64,000 bases of DNA, from positions 41,246,663-41,310,662 of the forward strand of contig CM034239.1 of NCBI GenBank assembly GCA_019916065.1, given 5' to 3'. Shown in pieces: positions 9,682 to 21,679 of this stretch. The translations under genes and the position numbers were made by a program. The stretch is from Vitellaria paradoxa. Lineage: Eukaryota; Streptophyta; Magnoliopsida; Ericales; Sapotaceae. The notes beneath the pieces are model-generated. The model saw only the letters and a list, made by a program, of their open reading frames with translations, did not search any database and was not told the origin of the DNA. Every line of letters begins with the position of its first letter. Position 1 is the first letter of the stretch.

Positions 9682-12183
9682 ATGGGCTTCAGAAACAATC
9701 CACCATTTTTGCTTTATTTTTTCTACTTATTCTTCTCTTTCAACAACCATCTCTCCCTTGGAACCGACACCCTCTCCGTGAACCAATCTCTCTCTGGGAA
9801 CCAGACCATCGTCTCAGCAGGTGGAATTTTCGAGTTGGGTTTCTACAAACCAGGTAACTCTTCCAATCACCATTACATATGCATGTGGTACAAGAAAATA
9901 CCCACTCCAACCATAGTCTGGGTAGCAAATAGAGAGACACCCATTGTTGATAAGTATTCCTCACAACTGAAAATCTTGGAGGGTAATTTAGTCCTTCTCA
10001 ATGAGTCTAACACCCCTGTTTGGTCTACAAATCTGAAATCCACAACTTCAAATTCTGTTGTGGCGGTTCTTCTTGATGATGGTAATTTGGTTCTGAGAGA
10101 TAGGCTTAATTCAAAACAACCAATTTGGCAAAGTTTTGATAATCCTACCCACACCTGGCTGCCTGGGGCCAAGTTTGGTTACAACAAGCGAACCAAAACC
10201 CGCCAAAGCCTTACTTCATGGAAAAATTTAGAAGACCCTGCACCTGGCCTATTTTCTGCTACTGTAGATGAAAGTAAAAAGCAGTACATTTTGCTGTGGA
10301 ATGGATCTGAAAAATATTGGACAACTGGACCTTGGAATGGACAGATTTTCAGCTTAGTGCCAGAAATGAGATTGAATTTTAACTTTAATTCCAGCAATTT
10401 TAACTTTAGTTTCAGCTATGTAGACAACGAAAATGAGAGTTACTTTACATTCTCATTGTTTAATCCTTCGATTTTGTATAGGGTTACCATGGATGTTTCA
10501 GGGCAAACTTGGGCCGTCATTTGGTTGGATGCCACCAACCAGTGGAACTTATTGTGGGCTCTGCCAAGGCGACAAGGCGAGGTTTATGATATGTGTGGAG
10601 CATTTGGCATCTGCAATGAGAATACGTCTACCTTCTGTAGTTGTTTGTGGGGTTTCAATCCCAAGTCCGAGAAGGACTGGAATCTGAAGGACCATTCTGG
10701 TGGATGTGTGAGGCGAACTCCGTTAGTTTGTGGGAATATTAGTGCCGGTGGTCAAGAGAGGGATAAGTTTTTGGAACATTCCAATGTGAAATTACCCGAA
10801 CATCCTCAATCTGTGTCGGTTGGGAGTGCCGTGGAATGTGAATCTGCCTGCTTAGATAACTGTTCTTGCACTGCTTATGCTTATGAAGGCGATAAGTGTT
10901 CAATTTGGATTGGGGAGTTATTGAATCTTCAACAGCTCACAAGAAATGATGGTGGTGGCAAGACTTTTTACCTCAGAATGGCTGCTTCTGAGTTTGGAAG
11001 GGCTAAAGGTAACAAGGTGGGTATCATTGGTGCTGTTGTCGGTTCAATTGCAGCAGTGGCCCTCCTTGGCTTTGTTTTTTATGTTGTCTGGGTTTGGAAA
11101 AGCAGATTGTTTGGGAAAACGAAAGCAATAGAAGGTTCACTGGTTGCATTTGCATACAAAGATCTGCAAAATGCAACTAAGAATTTCTCAGAGAAGTTGG
11201 GAGGAGGCGGGTTTGGTTCTGTTTTTAGGGGGGAATTGCTTGATTCGACTGTTGTAGCGGTGAAGAAGCTTGAAAATATCGGGCAAGGGGAGAAGCAATT
11301 CCGAACAGAAGTCAGCACCATTGGAGCAATCCAACACATCAATCTTATCCGGCTTCGTGGCTTCTGCTCTGAAGGTAATAAGAAGTTGTTGGTGTATGAT
11401 TACATGAAGAACCGCTCATTGGATTGGCATCTTTTCCAGGAAAAGGACTCCAATGTTCTCGACTGGAAAATTCTCGACTGGAAAAGGAGATACCAAATAG
11501 CATTGGGGACGGCCAAGGGATTGGCCTATCTCCACGAGAAGTGCAGGGATTGCATCATACATTGCGACATAAAGCCTGAAAACATTCTCTTAGATGATGA
11601 ATTTTGTCCAAAAGTTGCAGATTTTGGTCTGGCAAAGCTTGTGGGACGAGAATTCAGCAGGGTCCTAACAACCATGAGAGGGACGAGAGGGTATCTTGCC
11701 CCCGAGTGGATATCAGGGGTACCTGTAACAGTCAAAGCAGATGTTTATAGTTACGGCATGATGCTTTTTGAGTTCCTATCCGGAAGAAGAAACACCGAGC
11801 AATCCGAAAATGGAAGAGTTCAATTCTTCCCAATCTGGGCTGCCAGGGTTGTGGAGGAGGGAGGGGATATGATTAGCCTATTAGACCATAGGCTGGATGG
11901 GAATGCTGACAGCGAAGAGGTGAGGAGGATTGGTAGAGTTGCTTGTTGGTGCATCCAAGATGATGAAAATCAGAGGCCGACAATGGGTTTGGTAGTTCAA
12001 GTCCTTGAGGGGGCTTTGGAAGTGAACTCAACTCCAATTCCAAGGTTTCTTCAAGTCATCGCTGATAATGAAGAGCGTATTGTTTTCTTCACCGAGCCGT
12101 CCTCCAAGCAGAGTTCGCAGCCACAGACCACTCCTTCCACCGCTTCCCCACAGGCCAAAAGCTCTTCATCATCAATGAGTTGA
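9682..12183 (+). CDS. G-type (S-domain) lectin receptor-like Ser/Thr kinase, intact copy 1
   Basis: An 833-residue intronless receptor kinase of the SD-2 type (like Arabidopsis At2g19130), expected to sit in the plasma membrane and sense an extracellular ligand; the ligand is unknown. Domains in order: signal peptide about 1-27; bulb-type lectin domain about 29-150; S-locus glycoprotein domain about 200-330 with an EGF-like Cys cluster; PAN/apple domain about 350-432; one membrane span about 447-472; kinase about 505-780 with glycine loop GGGGFG near 507-512, Lys528, HCD at 627-629, DFG at 647-649 and APE at 673-675; Ser-rich tail. HCD instead of HRD marks a non-RD kinase, a class often linked to immune perception. 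The start follows a TATA box and the ATG context is AAAAAATGGG. Oddities: Gly299 where copy 2 and the family have Cys, and a 15-bp in-frame tandem duplication at 11456-11485. Confidence 0.95.
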   Translation: MGFRNNPPFLLYFFYLFFSFNNHLSLGTDTLSVNQSLSGNQTIVSAGGIFELGFYKPGNSSNHHYICMWYKKIPTPTIVWVANRETPIVDKYSSQLKILEGNLVLLNESNTPVWSTNLKSTTSNSVVAVLLDDGNLVLRDRLNSKQPIWQSFDNPTHTWLPGAKFGYNKRTKTRQSLTSWKNLEDPAPGLFSATVDESKKQYILLWNGSEKYWTTGPWNGQIFSLVPEMRLNFNFNSSNFNFSFSYVDNENESYFTFSLFNPSILYRVTMDVSGQTWAVIWLDATNQWNLLWALPRRQGEVYDMCGAFGICNENTSTFCSCLWGFNPKSEKDWNLKDHSGGCVRRTPLVCGNISAGGQERDKFLEHSNVKLPEHPQSVSVGSAVECESACLDNCSCTAYAYEGDKCSIWIGELLNLQQLTRNDGGGKTFYLRMAASEFGRAKGNKVGIIGAVVGSIAAVALLGFVFYVVWVWKSRLFGKTKAIEGSLVAFAYKDLQNATKNFSEKLGGGGFGSVFRGELLDSTVVAVKKLENIGQGEKQFRTEVSTIGAIQHINLIRLRGFCSEGNKKLLVYDYMKNRSLDWHLFQEKDSNVLDWKILDWKRRYQIALGTAKGLAYLHEKCRDCIIHCDIKPENILLDDEFCPKVADFGLAKLVGREFSRVLTTMRGTRGYLAPEWISGVPVTVKADVYSYGMMLFEFLSGRRNTEQSENGRVQFFPIWAARVVEEGGDMISLLDHRLDGNADSEEVRRIGRVACWCIQDDENQRPTMGLVVQVLEGALEVNSTPIPRFLQVIADNEERIVFFTEPSSKQSSQPQTTPSTASPQAKSSSSSMS

Positions 12184-12640
12184 GTTCCAAATCATGAACA
12201 GGACAATAATAAATAAAATAAACGTCTCTCTGGGGCGCTTCTCTGTACTACCTTAGTTATAAATAAGTTGCGTCTTTTATATGAAAGCCTCAACGGGCAC
12301 GAGAAGGCTTCTTTAGTTGTATAATGTTTATATATTAGCTGTCGGTTTCACTGGTTTTGTTTTCTCAGTCAATGTAATTGCACATCCCTTTGTCTTGGTT
12401 TCAGAATGTAGCATTAGTTCCAATGTCCAAAATTTGGGCTTTTACATAATATTTAGTAGTTCATACTCACTTGAATAATTATTTATTTTTGTGTGTTTGA
12501 AATATTGAGACAGGAAAAGCTAATGAATCGAATGAATAAAGTAAATAAATTTTGAGTTGTCTGTTTAATTTAGGAATATTAAAAAAGAAACACAAATTTT
12601 TTACAGTTGTCTAACAAATATTTTATTAATTAAAACCAAC
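12184..12640 (+). other. 3' UTR and downstream flank of kinase copy 1
   Basis: This stretch matches 56551-57000 after copy 2 almost base for base. AATAAA-like words occur at 12208-12217, probably too close to the stop codon to be the main signal; further AT-rich and TTTGT-rich elements follow at 12320-12400. No frame of interest. The match to copy 2 is lost near 12635. Confidence 0.5.
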
Positions 12641-12723
12641 CAGACTTTTAGGCTAACAAAATTTAAGTTAAAAAAAAAGGGATAAAACTTAATCAAAATT
12701 AGAGAGCAGAATAATACAAAATA

Positions 12724-14779
12724 GGGTAAATTACACTTAGAATCCTGAAAATTAAGCTAATTACATTTATGCCCTCTGAACATTTAAACCTTACACTTAG
12801 ATCCCTTATTCTTAAATGTTTGTAATACTTAGGTCCTTCTGTTAGTTTTCTCCGTTAACTGCCGTTAACTGCATTGTAAAATGATGAAAATACCCCTACT
12901 TTGTTAGCAATACTCAAGGGGTCTACGTGTAATTAACCTAATGTTCAGGAGGTCTAGGTGTAATTTATTCTTATTAAAATAATTTTTATTAAAATATTTT
13001 ATTAAATTATCTTAATTTTATTAAATCTAATAATAATTTATTATTAAATTAATTTATAATGATACATTTTGTTAAAACTAATTATTATTAAAAATAAATA
13101 TTTGTAACATTAAATTAATTAATTTAAATATATTTTATTAAATTAATTAATCAAATTAAATTAATTACTGTAAATAAAATTATATCACCAAACATATTTA
13201 TGTTTTTATTAATGTTTTAATAAAATTATATATTTATGTTTTAGAAATATCCAGTAAACGTTTTTTAACTGGGTATGGCTCAAAAATGATTGTTTTACAA
13301 ATATTTTCATTTAAAAATTTATTCTTTTTAATTATATCCATCCTTAAATTTATTGAACCAATCATTTAAACTATTTTTTTTCTTAAAAATCTACTCTTAC
13401 TAATAAAAATATTTTAAATTATTTTAATTACTTAATTACATATTTTTTCTCATTTAATTTTTTTAATTATATGATTAAAGTTGTGTCATATGAAAAATAA
13501 AATAAAATTAAAAAAGATATTGCATTAAAAAATTTAAAATAATTAATTTCTTTAATTTTTGTTATTTAATTATTTTTAAAACTATTTTTCTTCCATTAGA
13601 CTCAATTTTAGTAGAGGACTTTGTTTAAAAAATAATTAATAAAAAATATTGATATTTATCAATTTAATTTTGGATTCTTTTATAGTTTTAATTTTTGTAA
13701 TTTATAAAAATTATTTGAACATGATAGGATAAAATTTAAAAATTATTAATTAATAAAAAATATTGATATTTATTAATTTGATTTCTGATTTTTATTTAGT
13801 TTTAATTTTTGTAATTTATAAACATTATTTTGATCACGATAGAATAAAAGCTAAAAATTACTAATTTTTTAAAAAATCTTCCACTAAAATTGAGTCTGAT
13901 CGAAGAAAAATGTATCTAAAAATAATTAAATCGTAAAAATTGAAAACATTAATTTTTTTGAATTTTTTCAAATGCAAAGTATTTTTTAATTTAATTTAAT
14001 TTTTCATTTGACATAGTTTTGATCATATAATTAAGAATAAAATTAAAATGAGAAAAAATGTAATTAAGTAATTAAAATAATTTGAAACATTTTTATTAGT
14101 GAGGGTAGATTTTTAAGAAAAATAATTTAAAAGATTAATTCAATACATTTAAGGATGGATGCAATTAAAAATAATAAATTTTTAGATAAACAAACGTTTG
14201 TAGAACAATCGTTTTTGAGTCATACCCAGTTAAAAAGCATTTATTAGATATTTCTAAAAACATAAATATATAATTTTATTTAAACATAAATAAAAACATA
14301 ATACGTTAGGTGATATATCTAAATAAAAATATGTAATTTTATTAAAAAATATAAAATTAATTGAATTCAATAAAATAAATTTAAATTAGTTAATTTAATG
14401 TTATAAATATTTATTTTTAATGATAATTAGTTTTAATAAAAAGTATTATTATAACTTAATTTAATAATAAATTATTATTAGATTTAATAAAATTAATATA
14501 ATTTAATAAAATATTTCAATAAAATAAAACCATTTTAATAAGAATAAATTACACCTAGACTCCCTTAACATTAGGTTAATTACACGTAGACCCCTTGAGA
14601 ATTACTAATGGGGCAGCAGCATTTTCGTTATTTTATAATACAGTTAATGGAGAAAACTGACAGGAGGACTTAAGTATTACAAACATTTGAGAATAAGGGG
14701 TCTAAGTATAAGGTTCAAATGTTCAGGGGTCTAGGTATAATTAGCCCAATGTTTAAGGGATGTAGGTGTAATTTTACTT
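12724..14779. mobile_element. 2-kb inverted-repeat (fold-back, Mutator-like) element
   Basis: The left end GGGTAAATTACAC and right end GTGTAATTTTACTT are inverted copies, and inverted homology continues inward for about 0.9 kb per arm (12724 to ~13628 against ~13860 to 14779). Checkpoints: 12840-12875 against 14630-14670, 13262-13290 against 14215-14245, 13585-13615 against 13880-13910. Arm identity is about 85 percent by eye. Ends of the form GGGTAAATTACAC with long arms are typical of non-autonomous Mutator-like elements, but the flanks (TACAAAATA / ATAAAATAA) are not a clean 9-bp duplication. There is no coding frame. The element is missing from copy 2. Confidence 0.75.
13631..13858. repeat. 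Two ~114-bp tandem units in the loop of the inverted repeat
   Basis: AAAAAATATTGATATTTAT recurs at 13641 and 13755, followed both times by a similar T-rich block and GAT(A/C)(A/G)...GATAAA. The two units sit between the two long arms, so the would-be hairpin loop is itself a tandem duplication. Confidence 0.65.
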
Positions 14780-17075
14780 ATAAAATAAGAAAATAAAATA
14801 ACTCATAACTGTATAAATTCCTAACTTCAGTACTAAGTTAAATAAAATATTCAGAAAAATTTAAAAATATAAATAAATATTTTAAAATTAATTCTAAATA
14901 AAATAAAATTGATAGTTAAATATAATTTTTTTGACAAGTAAATCAGTACTCCAAGTACCTTGTTTTTAATTTTGTTGGGAGTCCTAAAATTTTTCAAAAA
15001 AAAAATTAAAAATTTTTAACTTTTTCTAATTAAATTTCGTTACATATCACTTTTACATTACTTCAATATTAATTTATTATTTTTTTTTTGAATTTTTTTT
15101 TAGAAATCCAAATCCCTCTACTACTGGATCACTATACAAAATCCCTAACTTGCTGAGAAGTCAAATTATGCGAATCCTAGAAAATGACAAGGATGTGTTA
15201 CTTTCATCTTTAAATTAGCAAACCTAAAAGATGAAGGCTACAAAAGTCACTTTCTTTCTTCATTTTGAACACGAAAACATTTTCTTTTCAAGAATCGATA
15301 CAGAAATTTTGATATCAACGAAATATCAACAAAATGACGTACTGTGACAAATTTTCATCAAAAATTATTATTAGAATAATATTGTAAAAATATTTAAATA
15401 ATAAAAAACACATATTAATAAGTTCTTATTTTAAAAATAATAAATTTATAAATAATCATAGTACTCTAATAATAAATTCTAACTAGCAACATCACTCAAA
15501 CATTTCGTCCCAGGATGAGGAATAGTAGAAACCAAAGATATAGATGCGGTCGGTAGAGTTAGATCCACTGTTAATGTATGTTCACATTGGTTTGACGTCT
15601 TAATTACTTCCATTTGCACAAAAAAATTACCCAATTCTTTTTTTTTTTTTTTAAGTAGAATAGCTAGTTTAATACCTATTCATACAATATTTAAGATGCC
15701 GAGTTCTTATCCTCACTAAGTCATACAAATACAGTGATGATCGATACATTTGGTGCATTACAGCTACTTTGAGATTGAGGGATGTGAGAATCTTGAAATT
15801 AAAATACAATTTTAGAGTTTAAAGTTGTATATTTAATTTTTCAATTTTTATAAAAGGTAATCCCATGGATAAAAATGTTTTAAATTTGTCAGATAAACTT
15901 TTATAAAAATTCGAATTTAACTTCAGAAATCACTATTCTGAGATTAGGAGCCAATTACTCTTGAGAAAATTTACTTAATTTCTTGAAGTAAGCATCTAAA
16001 AACATTAGTTTTCTTTTATGAAAATTTATTATATATTCGATTAATGTTATGCATATCTTTTTTTTTATTTGGACGGATATGTATCTTATTCTATTCATCA
16101 AAATATTTTTCATTTGCCTTTCATTTAGATTAATTATCTTAGTAATTCTTTTTTTCATAATTTTATATAATTAATTTATTTATGATAGGTTAATCTGAAA
16201 TTTGGAATAGTTTGATGTTTGTATTTAAATATTTTATATGATGAGATTTAGAAATATGTGTGCGGTTGAATTTTTGTTTCAAACACTTATTATGCACAGA
16301 TATATGCATTATTAAAAACAAATTTTCTCGTTTATGATATTTTATGTTGATTATGTTTTATGTTTTATTTAAAAGCTCAAATTATAATTACATTTATATC
16401 ATTCTGTTTATATTTTATACCTTATTTTATCCACTAAATGAGAATTAACTGGATCTTGAAATCAGCCTTTTTATTTATCAAAAAAAGGAAAAAAAAATTA
16501 TACATATTTAATTTTCTTGAACTGCACTGAGTTATTATTCGTTTTTTTTTGTTTTTTATTTATTTTTCTGAGTTAGAACCACTTCTAGCATAAAATTACA
16601 TTTTACATGTCTGAACTTTATCCGAAATATCGAAGACCTAGTTTTTTTTTCTTTTTTGGGTAATAATTAAGGGGTCTGAACTTTTTTTTTTTTTAATAAA
16701 GAAAGGCCTCAGGAAGCCTTTTATCCTTGAAAGTATGTGAGAGTGCAGGAGTTTAATAGTCATTGAGGCTCTTAGTTATTACCCCAAAAAATAAATTCAA
16801 GTCCTTTATTGTTATTGGGAAAAAAGAAAAAAAAAAAAGCCTTGAAGCAAGATTATTGATAAAGTTCAGGAATATATTTAGCCCCACAGCTCTATCCAAT
16901 CAATTTGTGAACTAACTTTACAAATTAACCAATATTAGTAGATAATAAGTAGTTGAGCTCTTTTAGCTCCACTCTCGTATATATTTTCCTCGCAAAAAAA
17001 AGTAATGTAAAGGTGCGATCATGCATAAAGGGCAGCCTGATCTTCATATTTACAGAGAAGATGATAATCGGCAAG

Positions 17076-17077
<2 letters not shown>

Positions 17078-17107
<30 letters not shown>
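17078..17107. repeat. Poly-T run (30 T)
   Basis: An uninterrupted run of 30 T. The same run in copy 2 (about 59207-59224) is shorter, as expected for slippage after duplication. It creates a spurious poly-Phe or poly-Lys frame on the two strands. Confidence 0.9.
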
Positions 17108-17469
17108 CACTTTTGCAATACGGGACAACACTTGGCTTCTTTTTCTACTATCTGTATCCTCCTATAGCTAAGTATAACCAGCCGCCTATTTTAATTTAGA
17201 TAAAAAAGCCGCACCAACTAGCAATCTGTGTGGCATTTCCTTTATTCACTCGGTCAGTACGTACTCTTATCTTAGGCCCTTTGTTCATAATTTGGCCCGG
17301 TGGATAACACTAACACCTAGTAATAATGTGTCATTTATGTTAGGAATTAATAAATTTATTTGCTTCTAAATTCAAAAAAAAAAAAAAAAAAAACCCGTCC
17401 AACCTTCGCCACATTATGTTATACAAGCAATTCAACTTATAAATGATAGGAAGAGAAGTAAAAAATTTA

Positions 17470-17797
17470 GGTGCCATCTGGTTTGTATTTTTATTTATTT
17501 ATTTTTTGTTTTGGTTTTCAATTTTCTGCTTTATGTATTTTATATTTTAAATATTTCAAAATAAGAAAAACAGAAAATGCATTTAGTTTGATATTCTCTA
17601 TTTTTCACATTTGAGATTTTTTTTTTTTTATTTTTGGATTGAAAACGCTCACAATGACTTTTTGTCATTTTACATTTTACATGTAAATTTATTTTCTATT
17701 TTATAAAATAAAATTTGAATGAATTTTCAACTGTTATCCTTATTTTCGAAATTATAAAATAAAAAATTGGTTCAAAACAGCCATATCAAATAATACC
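17470..17797. mobile_element. ~330-bp MITE, family member 1 (shared by both copies)
   Basis: Left end GGTGCCATCTGGTTTG, right end complement GGTATTATTTGATATGG, flanked by TTA and TCA. Length and ends match two other members at 37324-37653 and 47705-48040. The same element is present in copy 2 at 59606-59923, so it inserted before the duplication. This fits a Tourist/PIF-like MITE with a TWA-type 3-bp target. Confidence 0.65.
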
Positions 17798-19614
17798 TCA
17801 AATTTTCAATAAACACGTCAACTAAGTCAGAGAGAGAGAGATCCATTACAATCCACTATCCACTTGTTTTTTTGTCCTCATTATAGTTGATTTCTTAGTT
17901 CAAATACAATATTTTTATCATAATTAAAGCACCATTAAGTTAATACTTCCCGTAAATGAATTAAAAGGTTTTCTTTTTCTTTTTTTTATTATTTTTTTGG
18001 GGGGTCATAGGACATAGTAAATACAAGAGTAAATTTCACTTTATCTCTGAGTTCTACCGGAAATTATAAGATCTTAGTTATATTTTGTTTTTTTTTGTTT
18101 TTTAACTATTATAAGCCTTAGTTTTTAATTAGATGCAGCGTTCATCATTTTACTTCTAAAATTTAGACAACAACGGTGGAAGTGCAGGTCATTAAATAAA
18201 AAGAATGTAACTAATTAAGGATCTAGGTCTTTAATTGTAAATGGATAGGCAAAAGTGAAATAATTAGAACTCTTATAACACATATACGGTTGGAACGATA
18301 ACAAGTTTATGCATGTCAACTCGGGATGACATGTAAGAAAGTACCATTGTCTTTCCCCGCATTGAACCCATGGCAGTTAAGAAAACACAATTCCAGTCGC
18401 AACTACCGTGAACACTTGATCATAGAAGAAAAATTTTGATTATTTCTCCCATTCAGTTTAAGTAGTTTTTAACTTGACTGCTGAATGAGTTATTTATTTA
18501 ATTAGTTTTAACTTGACTGTTGAATGAGTTGTTTATTTAATTTCTTTGAAGTGAGATCTCATATAATTAAAATTTTGTTGGTACAGTGAAAATTATGGTA
18601 ACACTTCGTTTGAAATAGTAGATTTGATAGAATTTGATTTAATTTAATGAGAATTCTTACCAATTCTTATATTTGGAATTAAAATAAAATTTTATGAGTT
18701 CAATTTGATTTTATTTTATAATGTAAATTTTAGGAATTCTTTATTATTTAAAATTTAATCCAAAACAATAGAATTTGATGGGCATTCATTTTTTTCTTAA
18801 GCTACCTAATTAGGTGGACAAATTTATCCTCATATATCATATTTACCCTATTTTCTATTTCATATATATTAATATAGTTAAATTTAGTATTTCTCTTAAA
18901 TTAAATCAAATCAATTCCTAAATTTAAAATGAGTACCAAGTTTCTTACAATCACTGTGTTTGTCTTGCTGCCAAGAGTTTACGAGTTTGGAACAATCCTG
19001 CATCAAGCAATAAACAAGTTTGTGCTTTTTAATATCTAAATTTTAGTTTATATGCAGAACGGTCAACCCATGAAGCTATTTTAAATTCATTTGTATTGAT
19101 ATTTATTTTACACTCATTTGACTTGCTTTTTTAATAAATTTTAAAATTATCGTTATTTATTTTAAACAGTTTCTTTGTTAAAAATATTTAGGAAATATTT
19201 TCTTAAAACTTTCAAACATGTAGAAGTGTTAATGAACACAAATATTGATTTTTCTTAATATTTTTTATATTTTGTCCTCACCAACTTTTGTTTGACTTAT
19301 CGTAAAATTATTTTCCTAAATATCAAAAGATTTAGTTTACCTGAAATATCATACCATAAACATGATAATATTAATTAGGGTCATTGGTGAACTTATTTAC
19401 ACTCCACACAATACCTTTTTGCACTCCGCGTTACTTTTTCATTAATTAAATTTATATAATTACTTATCTATTTTTTTACATATGTTTTGCGTACTTATAA
19501 TGACATAAAATTGTTTATATAAAAGCTTAATTAAAGACATAATTATAATGTCATAAATATTTTTATTTATATAATAGAAATTATATTTTTTAAATATATA
19601 CAAAAGATAACTTA

Positions 19615-21315
19615 TGATTGCTCGCAATTATTATTGATTTTAATCTCATTTTACACTCCTCTTTGAAACATTTTATTAAGTAAAATTCATTTCTTATCAT
19701 GTTTTGAGTATTTATATGGTTGTTATGTATTTTGTAAGGGTATGGAAGGAAAACACTCAAAGAAAAGCAACCTGGAAGCTTAAAGAAGCAAATCAGCAGA
19801 GAAGTGGGAAAGCTTGTTGATTAAAATTTGGGGCATATCTTGATCTTTTGGGGTCCAATGGAGGCGATTCGAAAGCCTAAAATCAAGTACACATTCTAAG
19901 TTATAACTTTTGAAAAACTCAAGTTCAAAAGAGGTCTACATCTACCCCAAAATTAGCTTGCAAAGTTGTACAATTCAAAATTTTTCAGATGGTTCAGCTT
20001 GACACCCTATCAATGTTTTGATTATAATTTTTTATTCGCAACTCCGATTGATGCGATTTTTTTTTGGATTAAAAAGAAGACTCAAAGAGCTACAACATAG
20101 TGTTAGGGGTGAACACTGTCCTTTGGCGTCCTGATGGCGTTGGGACGGCAAAGACCAGTAGGCTCCTGACTTCAAACTATAAAGTAGACATCTTCACTGC
20201 CTAGTTGGGATGCAGGGGTCTCGATGGTTCACTTTTTAGGATTTTTTTCGCATTCTTCTGTGAATACAGACATTGTATTAGACTTTAGAGAGCTGTTCAT
20301 ACATTTTAGGGTTATTTTTTCTGAGAATTTTCTTTAAATTTTGGGATTCGCTACATTACGTTTACACATTAGGTTCAATTAAATTTTCATATGGCGATTT
20401 TGTTCTTCTCTCTCTTAGAGTTTATATATAAGTGACTTATTTTTTAATATTTTCAATTAAATACTTTCAATTAAACAATCTTCGTTTTAGTTCTTTTTTT
20501 TTTTTTTCTTATTCCATACTTGTTTTACAACTTGTGCATGCACTTTGTTTTCACTCATTTTTAACTTAAAATATAGAATGAATGTTTATTCTTCTTCGCA
20601 TAGTCTTGTTTACAATTCAAATGTGCGAGGCTAAATCCATCTTAGTTTTAACCTAGGAATGTAATATAAGAGAAGAAGATAAATTCGAATATTATGATCT
20701 TAAATGAAATATATTTTTGATTAGATCGTAAGATTTGTTGAATCTAGGTTTAACACTAGAAATTGAATCACTTGTGTTATAATCGGCCCTTTGTTTTGAG
20801 TCGATGCCTGTGCACACTGAGTTTCCGATTCAGTGTCCCGATAACTTCAAATCTGATTTCAAAACCCTAGTTCAACGTATGTTTTACAAAAAGGTTTTTA
20901 AAGTTAAATCTTCCAACCTAGCACTACATGCGTAGATGAGATACAAATATATTCGAATCGATCTCTTCGAATCCATTACAGGAATAGGTTAAAACCAAGC
21001 ATTGTCATTTAAGAGTAATTTTCTAAAATTGAATTGCATCTTTTCATTAGTGTTTTAAGTTGAAGTTAATTTTTGTGTTTAAGCCTCTTTCAAATCTATT
21101 TTCGAAAACCCTAAAAAAATATAAATATATAGCTATAAATTGTTTTTTGCTTTTCAGTTTACTATTATTTGTAAGTGCTTTGACAATAAGTTTTCCCTAA
21201 AACAAATAATCACACACTTGCTTCTTGTGGAGATGACTTACGACTTACCTAAACTAAACTATGAACACCTCTTGCACTTGAGAATATGAACCCCTTTAAT
21301 TTTTGAGAGCGGTCA
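19615..21315 (+). repeat. 5' LTR of the Athila-like element
   Basis: 1701 bp from TGATTGCTCGCAATT to GAGAGCGGTCA. It matches the 3' LTR (29335 onward) along its whole length apart from the nested insertions, and matches the LTR at 61758-63460 at about 99 percent. The position that is CTATAAATA in the 3' LTR (29952-29960) is CTGTGAATA here (20259-20267), so its TATA box is lost. Confidence 0.9.
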
Positions 21316-21321
21316 AACTTT

Positions 21322-21339
21322 TGGCGCTGCTACTGGGGA
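21322..21339 (+). other. Primer-binding site
   Basis: TGGCGCTGCTACTGGGGA, six bases after the 5' LTR. It has the TGGCGCCGTTGCCGGGGA form used by Athila-type plant elements, with a few transitions. Confidence 0.85.
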
Positions 21340-21679
21340 GCAACGGTTGGTGTGATGAATTCAGAAAGCTTGTGGCAGAATGTGCATGCCACCCATCTTC
21401 AACGCAATTGCGTTTGAACTTCCAGGTGATATTGCTCCATTCGTCTTTTTAATTTTTATTTTCATCTGTATCTTGTTCTTTTTTTATTATTTTTAGGAAT
21501 TGTTACAGAATTTAATTTTTTAAAAAAATAAAAAAATTGAAAAAAAAAATTTGAATTGCATACAATTACGTTCAGGTAGGGTAATTGTAGTTGATCCTAA
21601 ACTAAAAAACCCATTTTATGTTCCCAAATTGTTTGGCTCATTTTCCATAGTTTCACTTACTACTTCATCATTTCACTCA

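Larger units (their letters stand above)
14780..19614. other. Non-coding 3' flank, shared with copy 2
   Basis: AT-rich sequence with no supported gene. From 14890 it is nearly identical to 57005-61757. The two short minus-strand frames at 15955-16158 and 58073-58276 are identical except at the start or end only because the DNA is duplicated. Contents: a 30-base T run at 17078-17107, a MITE at 17470-17797, a short AG run at about 17830, and a ~52-bp tandem duplication around 18466-18541 with TTTTAACTTGACTG twice. Confidence 0.7.

Noticed and set aside
9582..9857. 91-codon frame starting upstream of the kinase
   Set aside because: Its ATG overlaps the TATA box and it is out of frame with the kinase; it would not be in the mRNA.
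15955..16158. Minus-strand frame almost identical to 58073-58276
   Set aside because: The whole flank is duplicated at ~99 percent, so matching frames carry no evidence of selection; the peptide is low complexity.
16925..17171. Frames with poly-Lys or poly-Phe
   Set aside because: Both come from the 30-base T run.
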